From an uncultured Pelagibacteraceae bacterium (GTDB taxonomy: Bacteria > Pseudomonadota > Alphaproteobacteria > Pelagibacterales > Pelagibacteraceae), in contig CACENP010000009.1 of assembly GCA_902560815.1 (NCBI GenBank), positions 1 through 54,556 on the forward strand: a DNA stretch of 54,556 nt, in the 5' to 3' direction. Below, piece after piece: positions 1 through 9,677 of this stretch; the first letter of the stretch is position 1, and each line of letters begins with the position of its first letter. Under the pieces are notes generated by a model. It worked only from the letters and a program-made list of their open reading frames with translations. It was not told the DNA's origin and made no database searches. Both the position numbers and the translations under genes were made by a program.

Positions 1-648
1 TCAGAAAGTTATTCAGACCAACATAAAATTATTATGGGTATAAACAGCACCGAGGACAAAAAAGTGTTCAATTCAATGGTAGTTTTAGATTCAAATTTAA
101 ATATTTTAGCAAAATATAATAAAAATAAACTTGTTCCTTTTGGTGAATTTCTACCATTTGAAAATTTTTTCAGAAAATTTGGTTTAAAAAAAATTACCCA
201 AGGTTACAGTTCTTTTTCAAATGATGTTGAAAGGAAAATAATTAATATAAACAATATAAACTTTGTCCCATTAATTTGTTATGAAATAATTTATTCAGGA
301 AAAATTAACAAAACGAATAGTGATTTTGATTTAATATTAAATATTTCAGAAGATGGCTGGTTTGGTAATTCTGTTGGTCCATACCAACATTTCTCACACT
401 CAATATTCAGGTCTATAGAGGAAGGAAAGAATTTAATTCGTTCAGCCAATAATGGTGTTTCAGCATTTGTTAACCCTAAAGGACAAATAATAAAGCAGAT
501 TAAATCAACTGAGAGGGGAGTTATGGAGATAAAAAGTTTTGAACAAACAAAAAAAACTCTTTTTAGTTCTTTTGGTAATAAGATCTTCTTTTATTTTTTA
601 TTAATTTATATTAGTTTGTTTTTTTTTTTAAAAAATAAAGGGAGTTAA
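1..648 (+). CDS. lnt: Apolipoprotein N-acyltransferase, C-terminal part
   Basis: Partial gene: the reading frame is open from base 1, so the N-terminal membrane segments lie outside the window. Lnt transfers a fatty acyl chain from phospholipid to the N-terminal cysteine of lipoproteins, the last step of lipoprotein maturation in the inner membrane. The visible part is the periplasmic nitrilase-like domain with the family motifs [11 protein letters not shown] (catalytic Glu) and PLICYEIIY (catalytic Cys), then [14 protein letters not shown]. It ends with a hydrophobic segment (about the last 25 residues) matching the final transmembrane helix. The stop is one base before metK, so the two are almost certainly cotranscribed. 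Identification is firm; only the fragment's completeness is limited. Confidence 0.93.
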   Translation, partial: SESYSDQHKIIMGINSTEDKKVFNSMVVLDSNLNILAKYNKNKLVPFGEFLPFENFFRKFGLKKITQGYSSFSNDVERKIININNINFVPLICYEIIYSGKINKTNSDFDLILNISEDGWFGNSVGPYQHFSHSIFRSIEEGKNLIRSANNGVSAFVNPKGQIIKQIKSTERGVMEIKSFEQTKKTLFSSFGNKIFFYFLLIYISLFFFLKNKGS

Positions 649-649
649 G

Positions 650-1813
650 ATGAAAAAAAATTATCTATTTACTAGTGAGTCAGTTTCAGAAGGTCACCCA
701 GATAAAGTTTGCGATAGAATATCAGATATGGTCGTAGATAGTTATTTAGGGGCAGAACCTCAGTCAAGAGTAGCATGCGAAACATTAACAACCACAAATA
801 AAGTTGTTTTAGCCGGAGAGGTCAGAGGACCAGAAATTAAAAAAGATGATTTAATTCAGAAAGTTAGAGAATGTATCAAAGATATTGGTTATGACCAAGA
901 TGGTTTTAGTTGGAAAGATACAACTAAGATTGAAACTCATTTACACGCTCAATCAGCAGATATAGCAATGGGAGTAGACTCATCTGGGAACAAAGATGAA
1001 GGTGCTGGAGACCAGGGAATTATGTTTGGATATGCATGTAATGAAACCGATGTTTTAATGCCAGCTCCAATTCATTACTCGCATAGAATTTTAAGATTAA
1101 TGGCAGAAGATAGAAAATCTGGAAAGCTAAATGGAATAGAGCCAGATTCAAAAAGTCAAATTACAATTGAGTATAAGGATGGTGTGCCTAATGCTGTAAA
1201 ATCAGTAGTTATCTCTACACAACATTCCAAAAATGTTGATTTAGCAAAAGTTAAAGAACTCTGTATGCCATATATTGAGAGATCTATTCCAAAAAATTTA
1301 TTAGGAAATCTTGATGAAAAAGAGATTTATATAAATCCTACAGGAAATTTTGTTATAGGTGGTCCAGATGGAGATAGTGGATTGACTGGCAGAAAAATAA
1401 TTGTAGATACTTATGGAGGAGCAGCCCCACATGGTGGAGGAGCTTTTTCAGGCAAAGATCCCACAAAAGTAGACAGATCAGCAGCATATGCATCAAGATA
1501 TTTGGCAAAAAATGTAGTTGCATCCAAGATAGCAGACAAATGTTTAATTCAGTTAGCATATGCAATTGGTGTATCAAAGCCTTTATCAATTTATGTTGAT
1601 TTATTTGATAATGACGAAGAAAAAAATAGACATGTAGAAAAATTAATTAATGATAACTTTGATTTAAGCCCAAGAGGAATAAGAGAAATGTTAGGTTTGA
1701 ATAAAGCAATATATGAAAAAACAGCAGCATACGGACACTTTGGAAGAGATCCAGGGTCAGATGGCTCATTTTCATGGGAAAAAACTGATAAAGCAGATGT
1801 ATTTAGGAAGTAA
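650..1813 (+). CDS. metK: S-adenosylmethionine synthetase
   Basis: Cytoplasmic enzyme making S-adenosylmethionine from ATP and methionine. The 387-residue length is normal. Family motifs are all present: GHPDK at 15-19, GAGDQG at 118-123, and the glycine-rich [16 protein letters not shown] at about 262-277. The ATG is preceded by a clear Shine-Dalgarno sequence (AGGGAG, about 6 bases upstream) that overlaps the end of lnt. Because only one base separates the genes, there is no room for a SAM riboswitch here; any SAM-dependent control must act further upstream or elsewhere. The transcript probably ends, or is attenuated, at the hairpin at 1870-1896. Confidence 0.98.
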   Translation: MKKNYLFTSESVSEGHPDKVCDRISDMVVDSYLGAEPQSRVACETLTTTNKVVLAGEVRGPEIKKDDLIQKVRECIKDIGYDQDGFSWKDTTKIETHLHAQSADIAMGVDSSGNKDEGAGDQGIMFGYACNETDVLMPAPIHYSHRILRLMAEDRKSGKLNGIEPDSKSQITIEYKDGVPNAVKSVVISTQHSKNVDLAKVKELCMPYIERSIPKNLLGNLDEKEIYINPTGNFVIGGPDGDSGLTGRKIIVDTYGGAAPHGGGAFSGKDPTKVDRSAAYASRYLAKNVVASKIADKCLIQLAYAIGVSKPLSIYVDLFDNDEEKNRHVEKLINDNFDLSPRGIREMLGLNKAIYEKTAAYGHFGRDPGSDGSFSWEKTDKADVFRK

Positions 1814-1869
1814 TTAAAGTTGAAAATATAATAAAAATACATATATTCACATCACATTGTTGAAATTTC

Positions 1870-1896
1870 AAAATGGGCCTCGGCCCATTTTTTTTT
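1870..1896 (+). terminator. Rho-independent terminator / possible attenuator between metK and nusA
   Basis: A perfect 10-bp inverted repeat (AAAATGGGCC / GGCCCATTTT, 1870-1879 and 1882-1891) is followed by T residues to 1896. It is by far the most GC-rich stem in this part of the window. The T tract runs directly into the nusA ribosome binding site GGAG at 1897-1900. It can end metK transcripts. Since nusA-infB has no other obvious space for a promoter, it may act as an attenuator controlling read-through into the nusA operon. Confidence 0.85.
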
Positions 1897-1909
1897 GGAG
1901 AACTTAAAA

Positions 1910-3463
1910 ATGTTAAATAGAAGAGCAGATAAACTTGAATTATTGAGAATTGCAGAAGCAGTAGCCTTAGAAAAATCTATAGATAAGGAGCTAATAATTG
2001 ATTCTATGGAAAGTGGAATTGCTAAAGCTGCTAAATCAAAGTTTGGCTCAGAAAATGAAATTAAGGTTTTAATTGATAGAGACAATGGTGATATTGGAAT
2101 TTTTAGAAAACTAATAATTGTTGAAAAGCCTGAAAATTCAAATTTGGAAATAAGTATAGATCAAGCAATTAAACTTAATGAAATTAATAAAGATAAAAAA
2201 ATTGGTGATGAAGTGCTTCAACCTTTGCCATCATTTGATTTTGGAAGAATTGCCGCCCAGACTGCAAAACAAGTTATTAGTTTTAATGTCAGAGAAGCTG
2301 AGAGAGAAAGACAATATCAAGATTTCATTGATAAGAAAGACACAATACTTAGCGGGATAGTAAAAAGATTAGAATTTGGAAATGTAATTGTTGATTTAGG
2401 AAGGACTGAAGCAATTATACAAAAAAATGAAATGATACCTCGTGAAAATATAAAAGCTGGCGATAGGGTTAAAGCATATTGTTTGGATGTTAGAAGAGAA
2501 GCTAAAGGACAACAAATATTCTTATCAAGAGCTCATCCAAAATTTATGGAAAAACTTTTTGTACAAGAAGTACCAGAAATATATGACAATCTAATTGAAA
2601 TTAAATCTTCTGCAAGAGATCCAGGAAGTAGAGCAAAAATTTGTGTTAAAGCAATAGACTCTTCTTTAGATCCGGTTGGAGCTTGTGTTGGAATGAGGGG
2701 AAGTAGAGTTCAAGCTGTAGTTAATGAACTTCAAGGAGAAAAAATTGATATAGTTAATTGGTCCGAAGATCCTGCTGTTGTTGTTGCAAATGCATTATCT
2801 CCAGCTGAGGTTCAAAGGGTAAATGTTGATAATGAATTAAAAAAACTTGATGTGATACTTAATGAGGAAAATTTGAGTAAAGCCATAGGTAGAAGAGGCC
2901 AGAATGTTAGACTAGCAACAAAACTTTTAAATTATGAAATTAATATCATGACTGACCAAGAAGACTCTGAAAGAAGGCAAATAGAATTTAAGGAAAAAAC
3001 TGAAAATTTTGTTAAAAATTTAGAGTTAGACGAAACTTTAGGCCAATTGCTTGTTGCGGAAGGTTTTTCATCTATTGATGATATTAAGGATAGTTCTATT
3101 GAAGCACTAACAAAAATTGAAGGAATTGAAGACGATACTGCAAAAGAACTTATAGAAAGAGCGGATGAGTTTTATAAAAAAGATCAAGAAGAGATAAACA
3201 ACAAAATAAAAGATTTAGGTCTTGAAAGTGAACTGATAAATCATAAGGGGTTGACCCTAGGCATGCTAGTTACACTTGGAGAGCAAAATATATTAAAATT
3301 ATCAGATTTTGCTGATTTAGCCTCTGATGAATTAACCGGAACTTACGATGTTGTTAAAGGTGAAAGAATAAAAATTAAAGGATTTCTTGAAGATTTTGCT
3401 CTTTCAAAAAAAGAAGCGGATGATTTAATAATGTCAGCAAGAGATAAAGTTTATAAAGATTGA
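1910..3463 (+). CDS. nusA: Transcription termination/antitermination factor NusA
   Basis: NusA binds RNA polymerase and modulates pausing, termination and antitermination. I place the start at ATG 1910, nine bases after GGAG (1897-1900); a TTG at 1895 would extend it by 5 residues but would consume that ribosome binding site. The 517-residue product has the usual order: N-terminal polymerase-binding domain, S1 domain (about 130-200), two KH domains (GACVGMRGSRVQAVVNELQGE and LSKAIGRRGQNVRLA in the middle), then two C-terminal helix-hairpin-helix repeats (around LLVAEGFSSIDDI and LGMLVTLGEQNI). The C-terminal repeats are known in E. coli and many proteobacteria. The usual alphaproteobacterial neighbours rimP (before) and ylxR (after) are absent; infB follows after 10 bases. 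Confidence 0.96.
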   Translation: MLNRRADKLELLRIAEAVALEKSIDKELIIDSMESGIAKAAKSKFGSENEIKVLIDRDNGDIGIFRKLIIVEKPENSNLEISIDQAIKLNEINKDKKIGDEVLQPLPSFDFGRIAAQTAKQVISFNVREAERERQYQDFIDKKDTILSGIVKRLEFGNVIVDLGRTEAIIQKNEMIPRENIKAGDRVKAYCLDVRREAKGQQIFLSRAHPKFMEKLFVQEVPEIYDNLIEIKSSARDPGSRAKICVKAIDSSLDPVGACVGMRGSRVQAVVNELQGEKIDIVNWSEDPAVVVANALSPAEVQRVNVDNELKKLDVILNEENLSKAIGRRGQNVRLATKLLNYEINIMTDQEDSERRQIEFKEKTENFVKNLELDETLGQLLVAEGFSSIDDIKDSSIEALTKIEGIEDDTAKELIERADEFYKKDQEEINNKIKDLGLESELINHKGLTLGMLVTLGEQNILKLSDFADLASDELTGTYDVVKGERIKIKGFLEDFALSKKEADDLIMSARDKVYKD

Positions 3464-3473
3464 GAGATGATAT

Positions 3474-5681
3474 ATGGAAAAGAAAAAATTGAAGCTTACT
3501 ATTTCAGGAAGTTCAAAAAAAACAATAAGCAATATTGAATTAGCAAAATCTCAAGCAAAAAATTCTGTAGTAATTGAAAAGAAAAATAAAAGATTTGGAT
3601 CAAAGTCTACTTTTTCTAAAAAAAATTTTCAAAAACCAATATTTAATAAGCCTAAAACTAATTTTATTCCTAGAGAGCCAATATCTCCTAAAAAACCAGT
3701 AATTAATGATTTTGAAAAAAGAAAACTAGCCGAACAAAGAGCAACAAAAAGGATTAAAGGTGAAAATAATCAAAAAGGAAAAACTGGTTTAAAAAGAAGA
3801 GAATTAAAATTAACAATATCTAGGGCGCTTAGCGATGAAGATATTGAAACTAAAGGAAGAAGCTTAGCTTCTTTAAAAAGAGCAAAGCAAAAAGAAAATA
3901 AAGAACAGAATAGAAATGAAAAAGTTGAAGATTTAAAACCTGTAAAAAGAGATATTAATATACCTGAAGTAATTACGATAAGAGAGCTTGCTAATAGAAT
4001 GGCAGAACAGTCAAGTAATTTAATAAAACATCTTTTGTCAATGGGAGTAACAGCAACAATCAACCATAGTATTAATTCTGACATCGCAGAATATCTTGTT
4101 CAAGAATTTGGACATAATCCAATTAAGGGAGAAAAAGCAGAAGAAAAAATAAAAAAAATTAAAGAAATCAAATCTCAAAATTTAAAATCTAGACCACCAA
4201 TAGTAACAGTTATGGGTCATGTTGATCATGGAAAAACTTCAGTTTTAGATGTTTTAAGAAAAGCAAATGTTGTATCTGGTGAGTTTGGAGGTATCACACA
4301 ACATTTAGGTGCGTATCAAATAAATTATAATTCAAATAAGATAACTTTTATTGATACACCTGGACATGCTGCATTTACAGAAATGAGGGCAAGAGGTTCT
4401 AAATTAACTGATTTAGTTATTTTAGTAGTTGCAGCAGATGATGGCGTAAAACCACAAACTGTCGAGTCAATTAAACATGCAAAGGCAGCCAATGTTCCAA
4501 TTGTAGTTGCTATTAACAAATGTGATCTTCCTGAAGCTGATCCGCAAAAAATAAAAAACCAACTATTAGAGCACGAATTAATTGCAGAGGATTTGTCTGG
4601 TGATACTTTAATGGTAGAAATATCAACAAAAACAAAAAATAATTTAGATAAATTAATAGAATCAGTTTTACTCCAAGCTGAATTATTAGATTTAAAAACT
4701 GATTATGATTTAAAAGCCAATGGAGCTGTAATGGAATCAAAAATTGATGTAGGTAGAGGCCCAATTGTTAATATAATTGTAACTTCTGGAACATTAAAAA
4801 AAGGAGATTATTTTGTAAGTGGATTGCAATGGGGAAAAATAAGAGCTTTGATTAATGATCAAGGATTAAATATTGATGAAGCAGTTCCATCTTTACCAGT
4901 AGAAGTTTTGGGAATCAATGGAGCAGCAAAAGCAGGTGATGATTTTGTTGTAGTTGACAATGAAAAGGAAGCCAAATCATTATGTGAGGCTAGAATACAA
5001 GAAAATAAACTAGGAAAAAATCCATTAACTTTTGTAACACAAGACTCCGCCTTTAAAGATAAAATTTCTGAAGAATTAAATATAATTATTAAATCAGATG
5101 TTCATGGATCATCCGAAGCAATTAAAAATGCAATTTCTCAAATAAAACATGAAGAAGTAAAAACTAAAATAATTTTATCTGACATAGGCATGATTACAGA
5201 AACAGATGTTTCGTTAGCAAAGGCATCTAGTGCAGTTTTGATAGCATTTAATGTTAAGCCTAGTAAAGAAGCAAAAAAGTCTGCAGAAAAAGAAAAAATA
5301 GAAATCAATTCTTTTAATATTATTTATGAATTATTAGATTTTATTAAAAAAAAGATGTCTGGACTGCTGACTCCAGATATAAAAGAAAAAATTATTGGTT
5401 CAGCAGAAATTCTAGAAATTTTTAAAGTATCCAAGGTAGGGAAAGTTGCTGGATCTAAAGTTACTGAAGGAGAAGTTTTACAAGATTCTGATGTGAGAAT
5501 CATTCGAGATGGGGTCGTTATATTTAGTGGTAAAATTGGCTCAATATTTAGAGAAAAAAATCAAGCCAAACAAGTATCTGCTGGTTTAGAATGTGGCATT
5601 ACAATTAAAAATTTTAATGATTTTCAAAAAAAAGATATTATTGAAATATATAATTCTACTATAACAGAAAGAACGATATAA
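3474..5681 (+). CDS. infB: Translation initiation factor IF-2
   Basis: GTPase that brings initiator fMet-tRNA to the small ribosomal subunit. At 735 residues it is shorter than the E. coli protein (890). It has a Lys-rich N-terminal region (about 1-165), an IF2N-like segment (VITIRELANRMAEQSSNLIKHLL), the G domain with GHVDHGKT at 248-255, DTPGH, and NKCDL, followed by domains II, III and IV. It sits between nusA and rbfA, the standard order, with gaps of 10 and 4 bases. Nothing is missing from the catalytic core. Confidence 0.98.
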   Translation: MEKKKLKLTISGSSKKTISNIELAKSQAKNSVVIEKKNKRFGSKSTFSKKNFQKPIFNKPKTNFIPREPISPKKPVINDFEKRKLAEQRATKRIKGENNQKGKTGLKRRELKLTISRALSDEDIETKGRSLASLKRAKQKENKEQNRNEKVEDLKPVKRDINIPEVITIRELANRMAEQSSNLIKHLLSMGVTATINHSINSDIAEYLVQEFGHNPIKGEKAEEKIKKIKEIKSQNLKSRPPIVTVMGHVDHGKTSVLDVLRKANVVSGEFGGITQHLGAYQINYNSNKITFIDTPGHAAFTEMRARGSKLTDLVILVVAADDGVKPQTVESIKHAKAANVPIVVAINKCDLPEADPQKIKNQLLEHELIAEDLSGDTLMVEISTKTKNNLDKLIESVLLQAELLDLKTDYDLKANGAVMESKIDVGRGPIVNIIVTSGTLKKGDYFVSGLQWGKIRALINDQGLNIDEAVPSLPVEVLGINGAAKAGDDFVVVDNEKEAKSLCEARIQENKLGKNPLTFVTQDSAFKDKISEELNIIIKSDVHGSSEAIKNAISQIKHEEVKTKIILSDIGMITETDVSLAKASSAVLIAFNVKPSKEAKKSAEKEKIEINSFNIIYELLDFIKKKMSGLLTPDIKEKIIGSAEILEIFKVSKVGKVAGSKVTEGEVLQDSDVRIIRDGVVIFSGKIGSIFREKNQAKQVSAGLECGITIKNFNDFQKKDIIEIYNSTITERTI

Positions 5682-5685
5682 TTTT

Positions 5686-6051
5686 ATGAGTAAATTAGGA
5701 AAGCCAGTATCCCAGAGACAATTAAGAGTTGGTGAAATGGTCAAGCAAGCTTTGGGAATGATATTTTTAAGGGATGAAGCAAAGTTACCAAATCTTGATA
5801 CAAAAGAAATAACAGTTACAGAAGTAAGAATGAGTCAAGATCTTAAAATTGCTAAAGCTTTTGTATTACCCCTAGGTGGGAAAAATGCTCAAGAGGCAGT
5901 AGGTAAACTTAAAGAATTTTCATTTGTAATTAGAAAAGTTTTATCAAAAAAAATAACAATGAAGTATTTGCCCAAACTTTTATTTGTTAAGGATGAATCT
6001 TTTGATTATGCTGAAAAAATAGAAAACTTAATAAAACAAACAAATAAATAA
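5686..6051 (+). CDS. rbfA: Ribosome-binding factor A
   Basis: RbfA helps the 30S subunit mature and acts during cold adaptation and 16S 5'-end processing. The 121-residue length fits. The N-terminal signature (SQRQLRVGEMVKQALGMIFL) and the KH-like fold motifs (VTEVRMSQDLKIAKAFVLPL, then KYLPKLLFVKDESFDYAEKIENLI) are present. It starts 4 bases after infB. TruB, usually placed between rbfA and rpsO in alphaproteobacteria, is not here; rpsO begins 8 bases later. Confidence 0.95.
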   Translation: MSKLGKPVSQRQLRVGEMVKQALGMIFLRDEAKLPNLDTKEITVTEVRMSQDLKIAKAFVLPLGGKNAQEAVGKLKEFSFVIRKVLSKKITMKYLPKLLFVKDESFDYAEKIENLIKQTNK

Positions 6052-6059
6052 GGAAAATA

Positions 6060-6308
6060 ATGACTAAAAAGATTAAAGAACTTGCTATTAACGATAAAGA
6101 CACTGGATCATCAGAAGTTCAAATAGCACAATTAACTGATAAAATTAAAAATTTATCTAATCATATAAAAAAATTCAAAAAGGATAAACATTCTTCTGTA
6201 GGATTATTGAAAGCAGTAAACAGAAGGAAAAAACTATTAGATTATTTGAAAAAAAATAAATTGGAATCTTATCAAAACGTATTATCAAAATTAAATTTAA
6301 GAAAGTAA
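6060..6308 (+). CDS. rpsO: 30S ribosomal protein S15
   Basis: Primary 16S rRNA-binding protein of the platform of the small subunit. The 82-residue product is about seven residues shorter than the E. coli protein, with the loss at the N-terminal helix. The conserved core [16 protein letters not shown] and the [22 protein letters not shown] segment that contacts rRNA are intact. The start ATG is supported by AGGA (6052-6055) immediately upstream. It precedes pnp by 4 bases, the arrangement known from E. coli, where rpsO and pnp are cotranscribed. Confidence 0.97.
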   Translation: MTKKIKELAINDKDTGSSEVQIAQLTDKIKNLSNHIKKFKKDKHSSVGLLKAVNRRKKLLDYLKKNKLESYQNVLSKLNLRK

Positions 6309-6312
6309 AAAA

Positions 6313-8385
6313 ATGTTTAAAGTATTTAAAAAAGAAATTGAATTAAATGGGAAAAAAATAAGTTTAGAGACTGGTAAAATAGCTCGCCAAGCAGATGGAG
6401 CAATAATTGCAAAATGTGGAGAAACAGTTGTTTTAGCAACTGTTGTTGGAGCAAAAAAAATAAATCCAGATATGGATTACTTTCCTTTATCAGTAAATTA
6501 TCAAGAAAAGTATTATGCTGCGGGAAAAATTCCTGGTGGTTATTTTAAAAGAGAAGCAAGGCCAACTGAAAGCGAAACATTAATTTCAAGATTAATTGAT
6601 AGACCAATAAGACCATTGTTTCCAAATGAATTTAAAAATGAAGTACAACTGCTTCCAACAGTAATATCTTATGATAAAGAAAATGAAGCAGATGTATTAT
6701 CAATCATAGCATCATCAGCAGCTTTAGCTATTTCAGGCATGCCTTTTATGGGACCAGTTGGAGCATCAAGAGTTGGTTTTATTGACGGGAAATATGTTCT
6801 TAATCCATCAAAAAAGGAATTAGAAGATTCAAAATTAGATCTTGTTGTTGCAGGTACAAAAGATGCAGTTTTAATGGTTGAATCTGAAACAAGCGGTTTA
6901 ACCGAAGAAGAAATGTTAAATGCAGTAAAATTTGGTCATGAAAATTTTATTCCAGTAATTAAAATGATTGAAGAGTTAGCAGCTGAATGTAAAAAACCTG
7001 ATTGGATTGTGGAGAAAAAAGACCTTTCTGAAGTTAAGAAAAAAATTGAAGAAGAATTTACTGATGAACTAAAAAAAGCTTTTTCAATAAGAGATAAACA
7101 AGAAAGATCAAATTTAATATCTGATATAACAGATAGAGCAAAAAAGTTATTTGAAGAAAATGAAAATTTTACAGATTTAGATGTTAATTCTGAACTCAAA
7201 AATTTAGAAAAGAGAATAGTTAGAACAGATATTTTAAAAAACAAGAATAGAATAGATGGTAGGGGACTTTCGGATGTAAGACCAATTATGTGTGAAGTTG
7301 GAATCTTGCCAAGAACTCATGGTTCAGCACTATTTACTAGAGGTGAAACTCAAGCAATTGTCACAACAACACTTGGAACCTCAGATGATGAACAAAGAAT
7401 TGAAAGTTTAGAAGGTCTTCAAAGAGAAAGGTTCATGCTTCACTATAACTTCCCGCCATTCTCAGTGGGAGAAACTGGAAGGATTGGAACGGGAAGAAGA
7501 GAAATAGGACATGGAAAACTTGCATGGAGAGCAATTAATTCGTCTTTACCTTCAAAAGAAAGTTTCCCTTACACATTTAGGATTGTGTCAGAAATAACAG
7601 AGTCCAATGGTTCATCATCAATGGCTACAGTTTGCGGTACTTCATTAGCATTAATGGATGCGGGTGTTCCAATAAAAGAACCAGTTGCAGGTATTGCTAT
7701 GGGATTAATCAAAGAAGGTGACGATTTTAGTGTATTATCAGACATCCTTGGAGATGAAGATCATCTAGGTGATATGGACTTTAAAGTTGCTGGAACTAAA
7801 GATGGAATTACATCTCTTCAAATGGATATAAAGATAACAGGAATTACATTTGAAATAATGGAACAAGCTTTAAAACAAGCAAAGGATGGGAGAATTCACA
7901 TCTTAGGTGAAATGAATAAGGCTCTAAATAAATCAAGAGATGGTGTTGGCAAACACACTCCGAAGATGGAAAAAATAACGGTAGATAAAAAAGATATTGC
8001 TACGGTTATTGGAAAAGGAGGTGCAACAATAAGAGAAATAGTTGAAAAATCAGGTGCTAAAGTAGATGTTAATGATGAAGGAGTTGTAACAGTTGCAGCG
8101 CCAGATGAAGAATCTAGAAATATTGCACTTCAATTTATCAAAGATCTTACTGCTAAAGCTGAATTAAATAAAATTTATAATGGTAAAGTTATGAAAATTA
8201 TGGAATTTGGAGCATTTGTTAACTTTCTTGGAAAACAAGATGGCCTAGTTCATATTTCTGAACTTGCAGATAAAAGAGTTGCTAAAGTAACAGATGTTGT
8301 AAAAGAAGGTGACGAGGTAAAAGTTAAAGTCATAGGTTTTGATAGAGGAAAAGTTAAACTATCTATTAAACAAGCAGCAATTTAG
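6313..8385 (+). CDS. pnp: Polyribonucleotide nucleotidyltransferase (PNPase)
   Basis: Phosphorolytic 3'-5' exoribonuclease central to mRNA decay. The 690-residue protein has both RNase PH-like domains (first from residue 1 to about 215; second beginning near [15 protein letters not shown]), the helical linker between them, a KH domain ([21 protein letters not shown]) and a C-terminal S1 domain ([30 protein letters not shown]). It is last of the nusA-infB-rbfA-rpsO-pnp group. A SUV3-type helicase is also encoded in this window (33981-36458); in mitochondria SUV3 and PNPase form a degradosome, so a functional link is conceivable but not shown here. Confidence 0.98.
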   Translation: MFKVFKKEIELNGKKISLETGKIARQADGAIIAKCGETVVLATVVGAKKINPDMDYFPLSVNYQEKYYAAGKIPGGYFKREARPTESETLISRLIDRPIRPLFPNEFKNEVQLLPTVISYDKENEADVLSIIASSAALAISGMPFMGPVGASRVGFIDGKYVLNPSKKELEDSKLDLVVAGTKDAVLMVESETSGLTEEEMLNAVKFGHENFIPVIKMIEELAAECKKPDWIVEKKDLSEVKKKIEEEFTDELKKAFSIRDKQERSNLISDITDRAKKLFEENENFTDLDVNSELKNLEKRIVRTDILKNKNRIDGRGLSDVRPIMCEVGILPRTHGSALFTRGETQAIVTTTLGTSDDEQRIESLEGLQRERFMLHYNFPPFSVGETGRIGTGRREIGHGKLAWRAINSSLPSKESFPYTFRIVSEITESNGSSSMATVCGTSLALMDAGVPIKEPVAGIAMGLIKEGDDFSVLSDILGDEDHLGDMDFKVAGTKDGITSLQMDIKITGITFEIMEQALKQAKDGRIHILGEMNKALNKSRDGVGKHTPKMEKITVDKKDIATVIGKGGATIREIVEKSGAKVDVNDEGVVTVAAPDEESRNIALQFIKDLTAKAELNKIYNGKVMKIMEFGAFVNFLGKQDGLVHISELADKRVAKVTDVVKEGDEVKVKVIGFDRGKVKLSIKQAAI

Positions 8386-8396
8386 TATAAAAAATT

Positions 8397-8621
8397 ATGC
8401 GAAATCAAGAAATAATTCAAATAATTGAAAATCTAAAAGGCAGAAGAAATTATGAGGAGAAAAAAGCCTCAAAGCTTGGCTTCAATTCACTTTATGCTTA
8501 CTTTGAAGATAAAATCTTAAAAGAAAAAAAAGCTAATGAGGATATTAAAAAAGAATTAGAGGAAATAAAAGTTAATAGCAAATTAAAAAATAAACAAAAA
8601 AAAAGCTGTAGTTGTTGTTGA
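8397..8621 (+). CDS. Small coiled, Cys-tailed protein of unknown function
   Basis: 74 residues, not a family I recognise. The sequence is strongly charged and predicted mostly helical (MRNQEIIQIIENLKGRRNY at the N terminus, then a Lys/Glu-rich stretch of coiled-coil character) and ends in CSCC. The cysteine cluster at the very C terminus could bind a metal or be redox active, or could be incidental. It begins 11 bases after pnp on the same strand and so is probably the last gene of that operon. Its stop codon abuts the stop of the opposite-strand gene at 8622, leaving no intergenic space. Reality as a gene is supported by position and composition only. Confidence 0.6.
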   Translation: MRNQEIIQIIENLKGRRNYEEKKASKLGFNSLYAYFEDKILKEKKANEDIKKELEEIKVNSKLKNKQKKSCSCC

Positions 8622-8771
8622 TTACTTAATTTTATATCTAATTTTACTAATTAGAAAGATAGCTATTGCACTTAAAACAGCAAATACTTCCAATGCATGT
8701 CCTGAATTTCCTAAAAGAAATTGAACAAAATAAAATATAATACAAACTACAAACCAAACCAATATTAACAT
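8622..8771 (-). CDS. Small membrane protein, 49 residues, unknown function
   Basis: Found by translating the minus strand. The product starts MLILVWFVVCIIFYFVQFLL, a hydrophobic helix, has a short polar turn (GNSGH), then a second hydrophobic helix (about 27-42) and a basic tail (SKIRYKIK), which suggests two membrane passes with the C terminus in the cytoplasm. Its ATG overlaps the stop of the upstream micro-gene in a TAATG junction (8769-8773), consistent with translational coupling. It appears to be the last member of the fabA-fabB-fabI transcription unit. No function can be assigned. Confidence 0.55.
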   Translation of the reverse strand: MLILVWFVVCIIFYFVQFLLGNSGHALEVFAVLSAIAIFLISKIRYKIK

Positions 8772-8884
8772 TATTTATTCTTTTTTTTTTTTCTTTTTAT
8801 TTTTCTCTTTTCTTTAAAGGAAAGTTTGGCTTTTTTCATAACACTTGCATCTTTAAAAGATTTACCACTGTATCTTTTAGACAT
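8771..8884 (-). CDS. Small basic protein, 37 residues, unknown function
   Basis: Hand-translated minus-strand gene starting at an ATG 4 bases after the fabI stop. The product begins MSKRYSGKSFKDASVMKKAK and ends in a Lys/Arg-rich tail encoded largely by an A tract (8781-8792 as T on the + strand). A net charge this high suggests nucleic-acid, ribosome or membrane-surface binding, but that is inference. Overlap with the next gene (TAATG) and tight spacing to fabI are the main arguments that it is real. The A-rich run makes it prone to sequencing indels. Confidence 0.5.
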   Translation of the reverse strand: MSKRYSGKSFKDASVMKKAKLSFKEKRKIKRKKKKNK

Positions 8885-8888
8885 AAAA

Positions 8889-9674
8889 TTAAGTTATATT
8901 TTTTGGATCAGGCATTCCTACTTTATTGTAGCCAGCATCTACATAGTGAATTTCACCAGTAACACCACCTCCAAGATCACTTAGTAAATATAAAGCAGAA
9001 TTCCCGACATCATGAATGTCTACATTCCTTTTTAAAAAAGAATGATCTTCATTCCATTTATAAAGAAATTTTGCATCTCCAATTGCAGATGCAGCTAAAG
9101 TTTTAATTGGTCCAGCACTTATTGCATTTACCCTAATTCCCTTTGAACCTAAATCTCTAGCTAGGTATTTAACACTAGCCTCAAGCGCAGATTTACAAAC
9201 TCCCATCACATTGTAATTTGGAATAGCTTTATTAGACTCGTAGGTTAATGTAAGCATACTTCCTCCTTTATTCATTATTTTGGAAGCTTCTTTTGCAACT
9301 TCGGTAAATGAAAAGCATGAAATTAACATACTTCTTAAAAAATTTTCTCTAGTAGTATTTAAGTATTCTCCTGATAATTCTGATTTGTCTGAAAAAGCAA
9401 CCGCATGTACAACAAAATCAATTTGACCCCATTTTGATTTTATATCTTCAAAAAGTTTTATTACTTCATCTTTTTTTTCAACATCACAGCTAAAAGTTAC
9501 ATTTGAATTTAATTTTTCAGCTAAAGGAACTACTCTTTTTTTTAAAGCATCTCCAAGATAGGTAAATGCTAATTCAGCTCCTGACTCAGATAGTTTTTGA
9601 GAAATACCCCAGGCAATAGATCTTTCATTAGCAACACCCATTATTAATCCTTTTTTACCTTTCATTAAACTCAT
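8889..9674 (-). CDS. fabI: Enoyl-[acyl-carrier-protein] reductase (NADH)
   Basis: Reduces trans-2-enoyl-ACP in the last step of each fatty-acid elongation cycle. The 261-residue short-chain-dehydrogenase fold carries the FabI-type nucleotide motif (GVANERSIAWGIS), and the catalytic Tyr154-x6-Lys161 pair in NYNVMGVCK, with the second active-site Tyr145 (LTYES). It ends MPDPKNIT. It is the third gene of fabA-fabB-fabI, three bases after fabB. Only this enoyl reductase is visible in the window. Confidence 0.96.
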   Translation of the reverse strand: MSLMKGKKGLIMGVANERSIAWGISQKLSESGAELAFTYLGDALKKRVVPLAEKLNSNVTFSCDVEKKDEVIKLFEDIKSKWGQIDFVVHAVAFSDKSELSGEYLNTTRENFLRSMLISCFSFTEVAKEASKIMNKGGSMLTLTYESNKAIPNYNVMGVCKSALEASVKYLARDLGSKGIRVNAISAGPIKTLAASAIGDAKFLYKWNEDHSFLKRNVDIHDVGNSALYLLSDLGGGVTGEIHYVDAGYNKVGMPDPKNIT

Positions 9675-9677
9675 AAA

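Noticed and set aside
600-650. SAM riboswitch before metK
   Set aside because: Only one base lies between lnt and metK, and no pseudoknot or aptamer-like element can fit.
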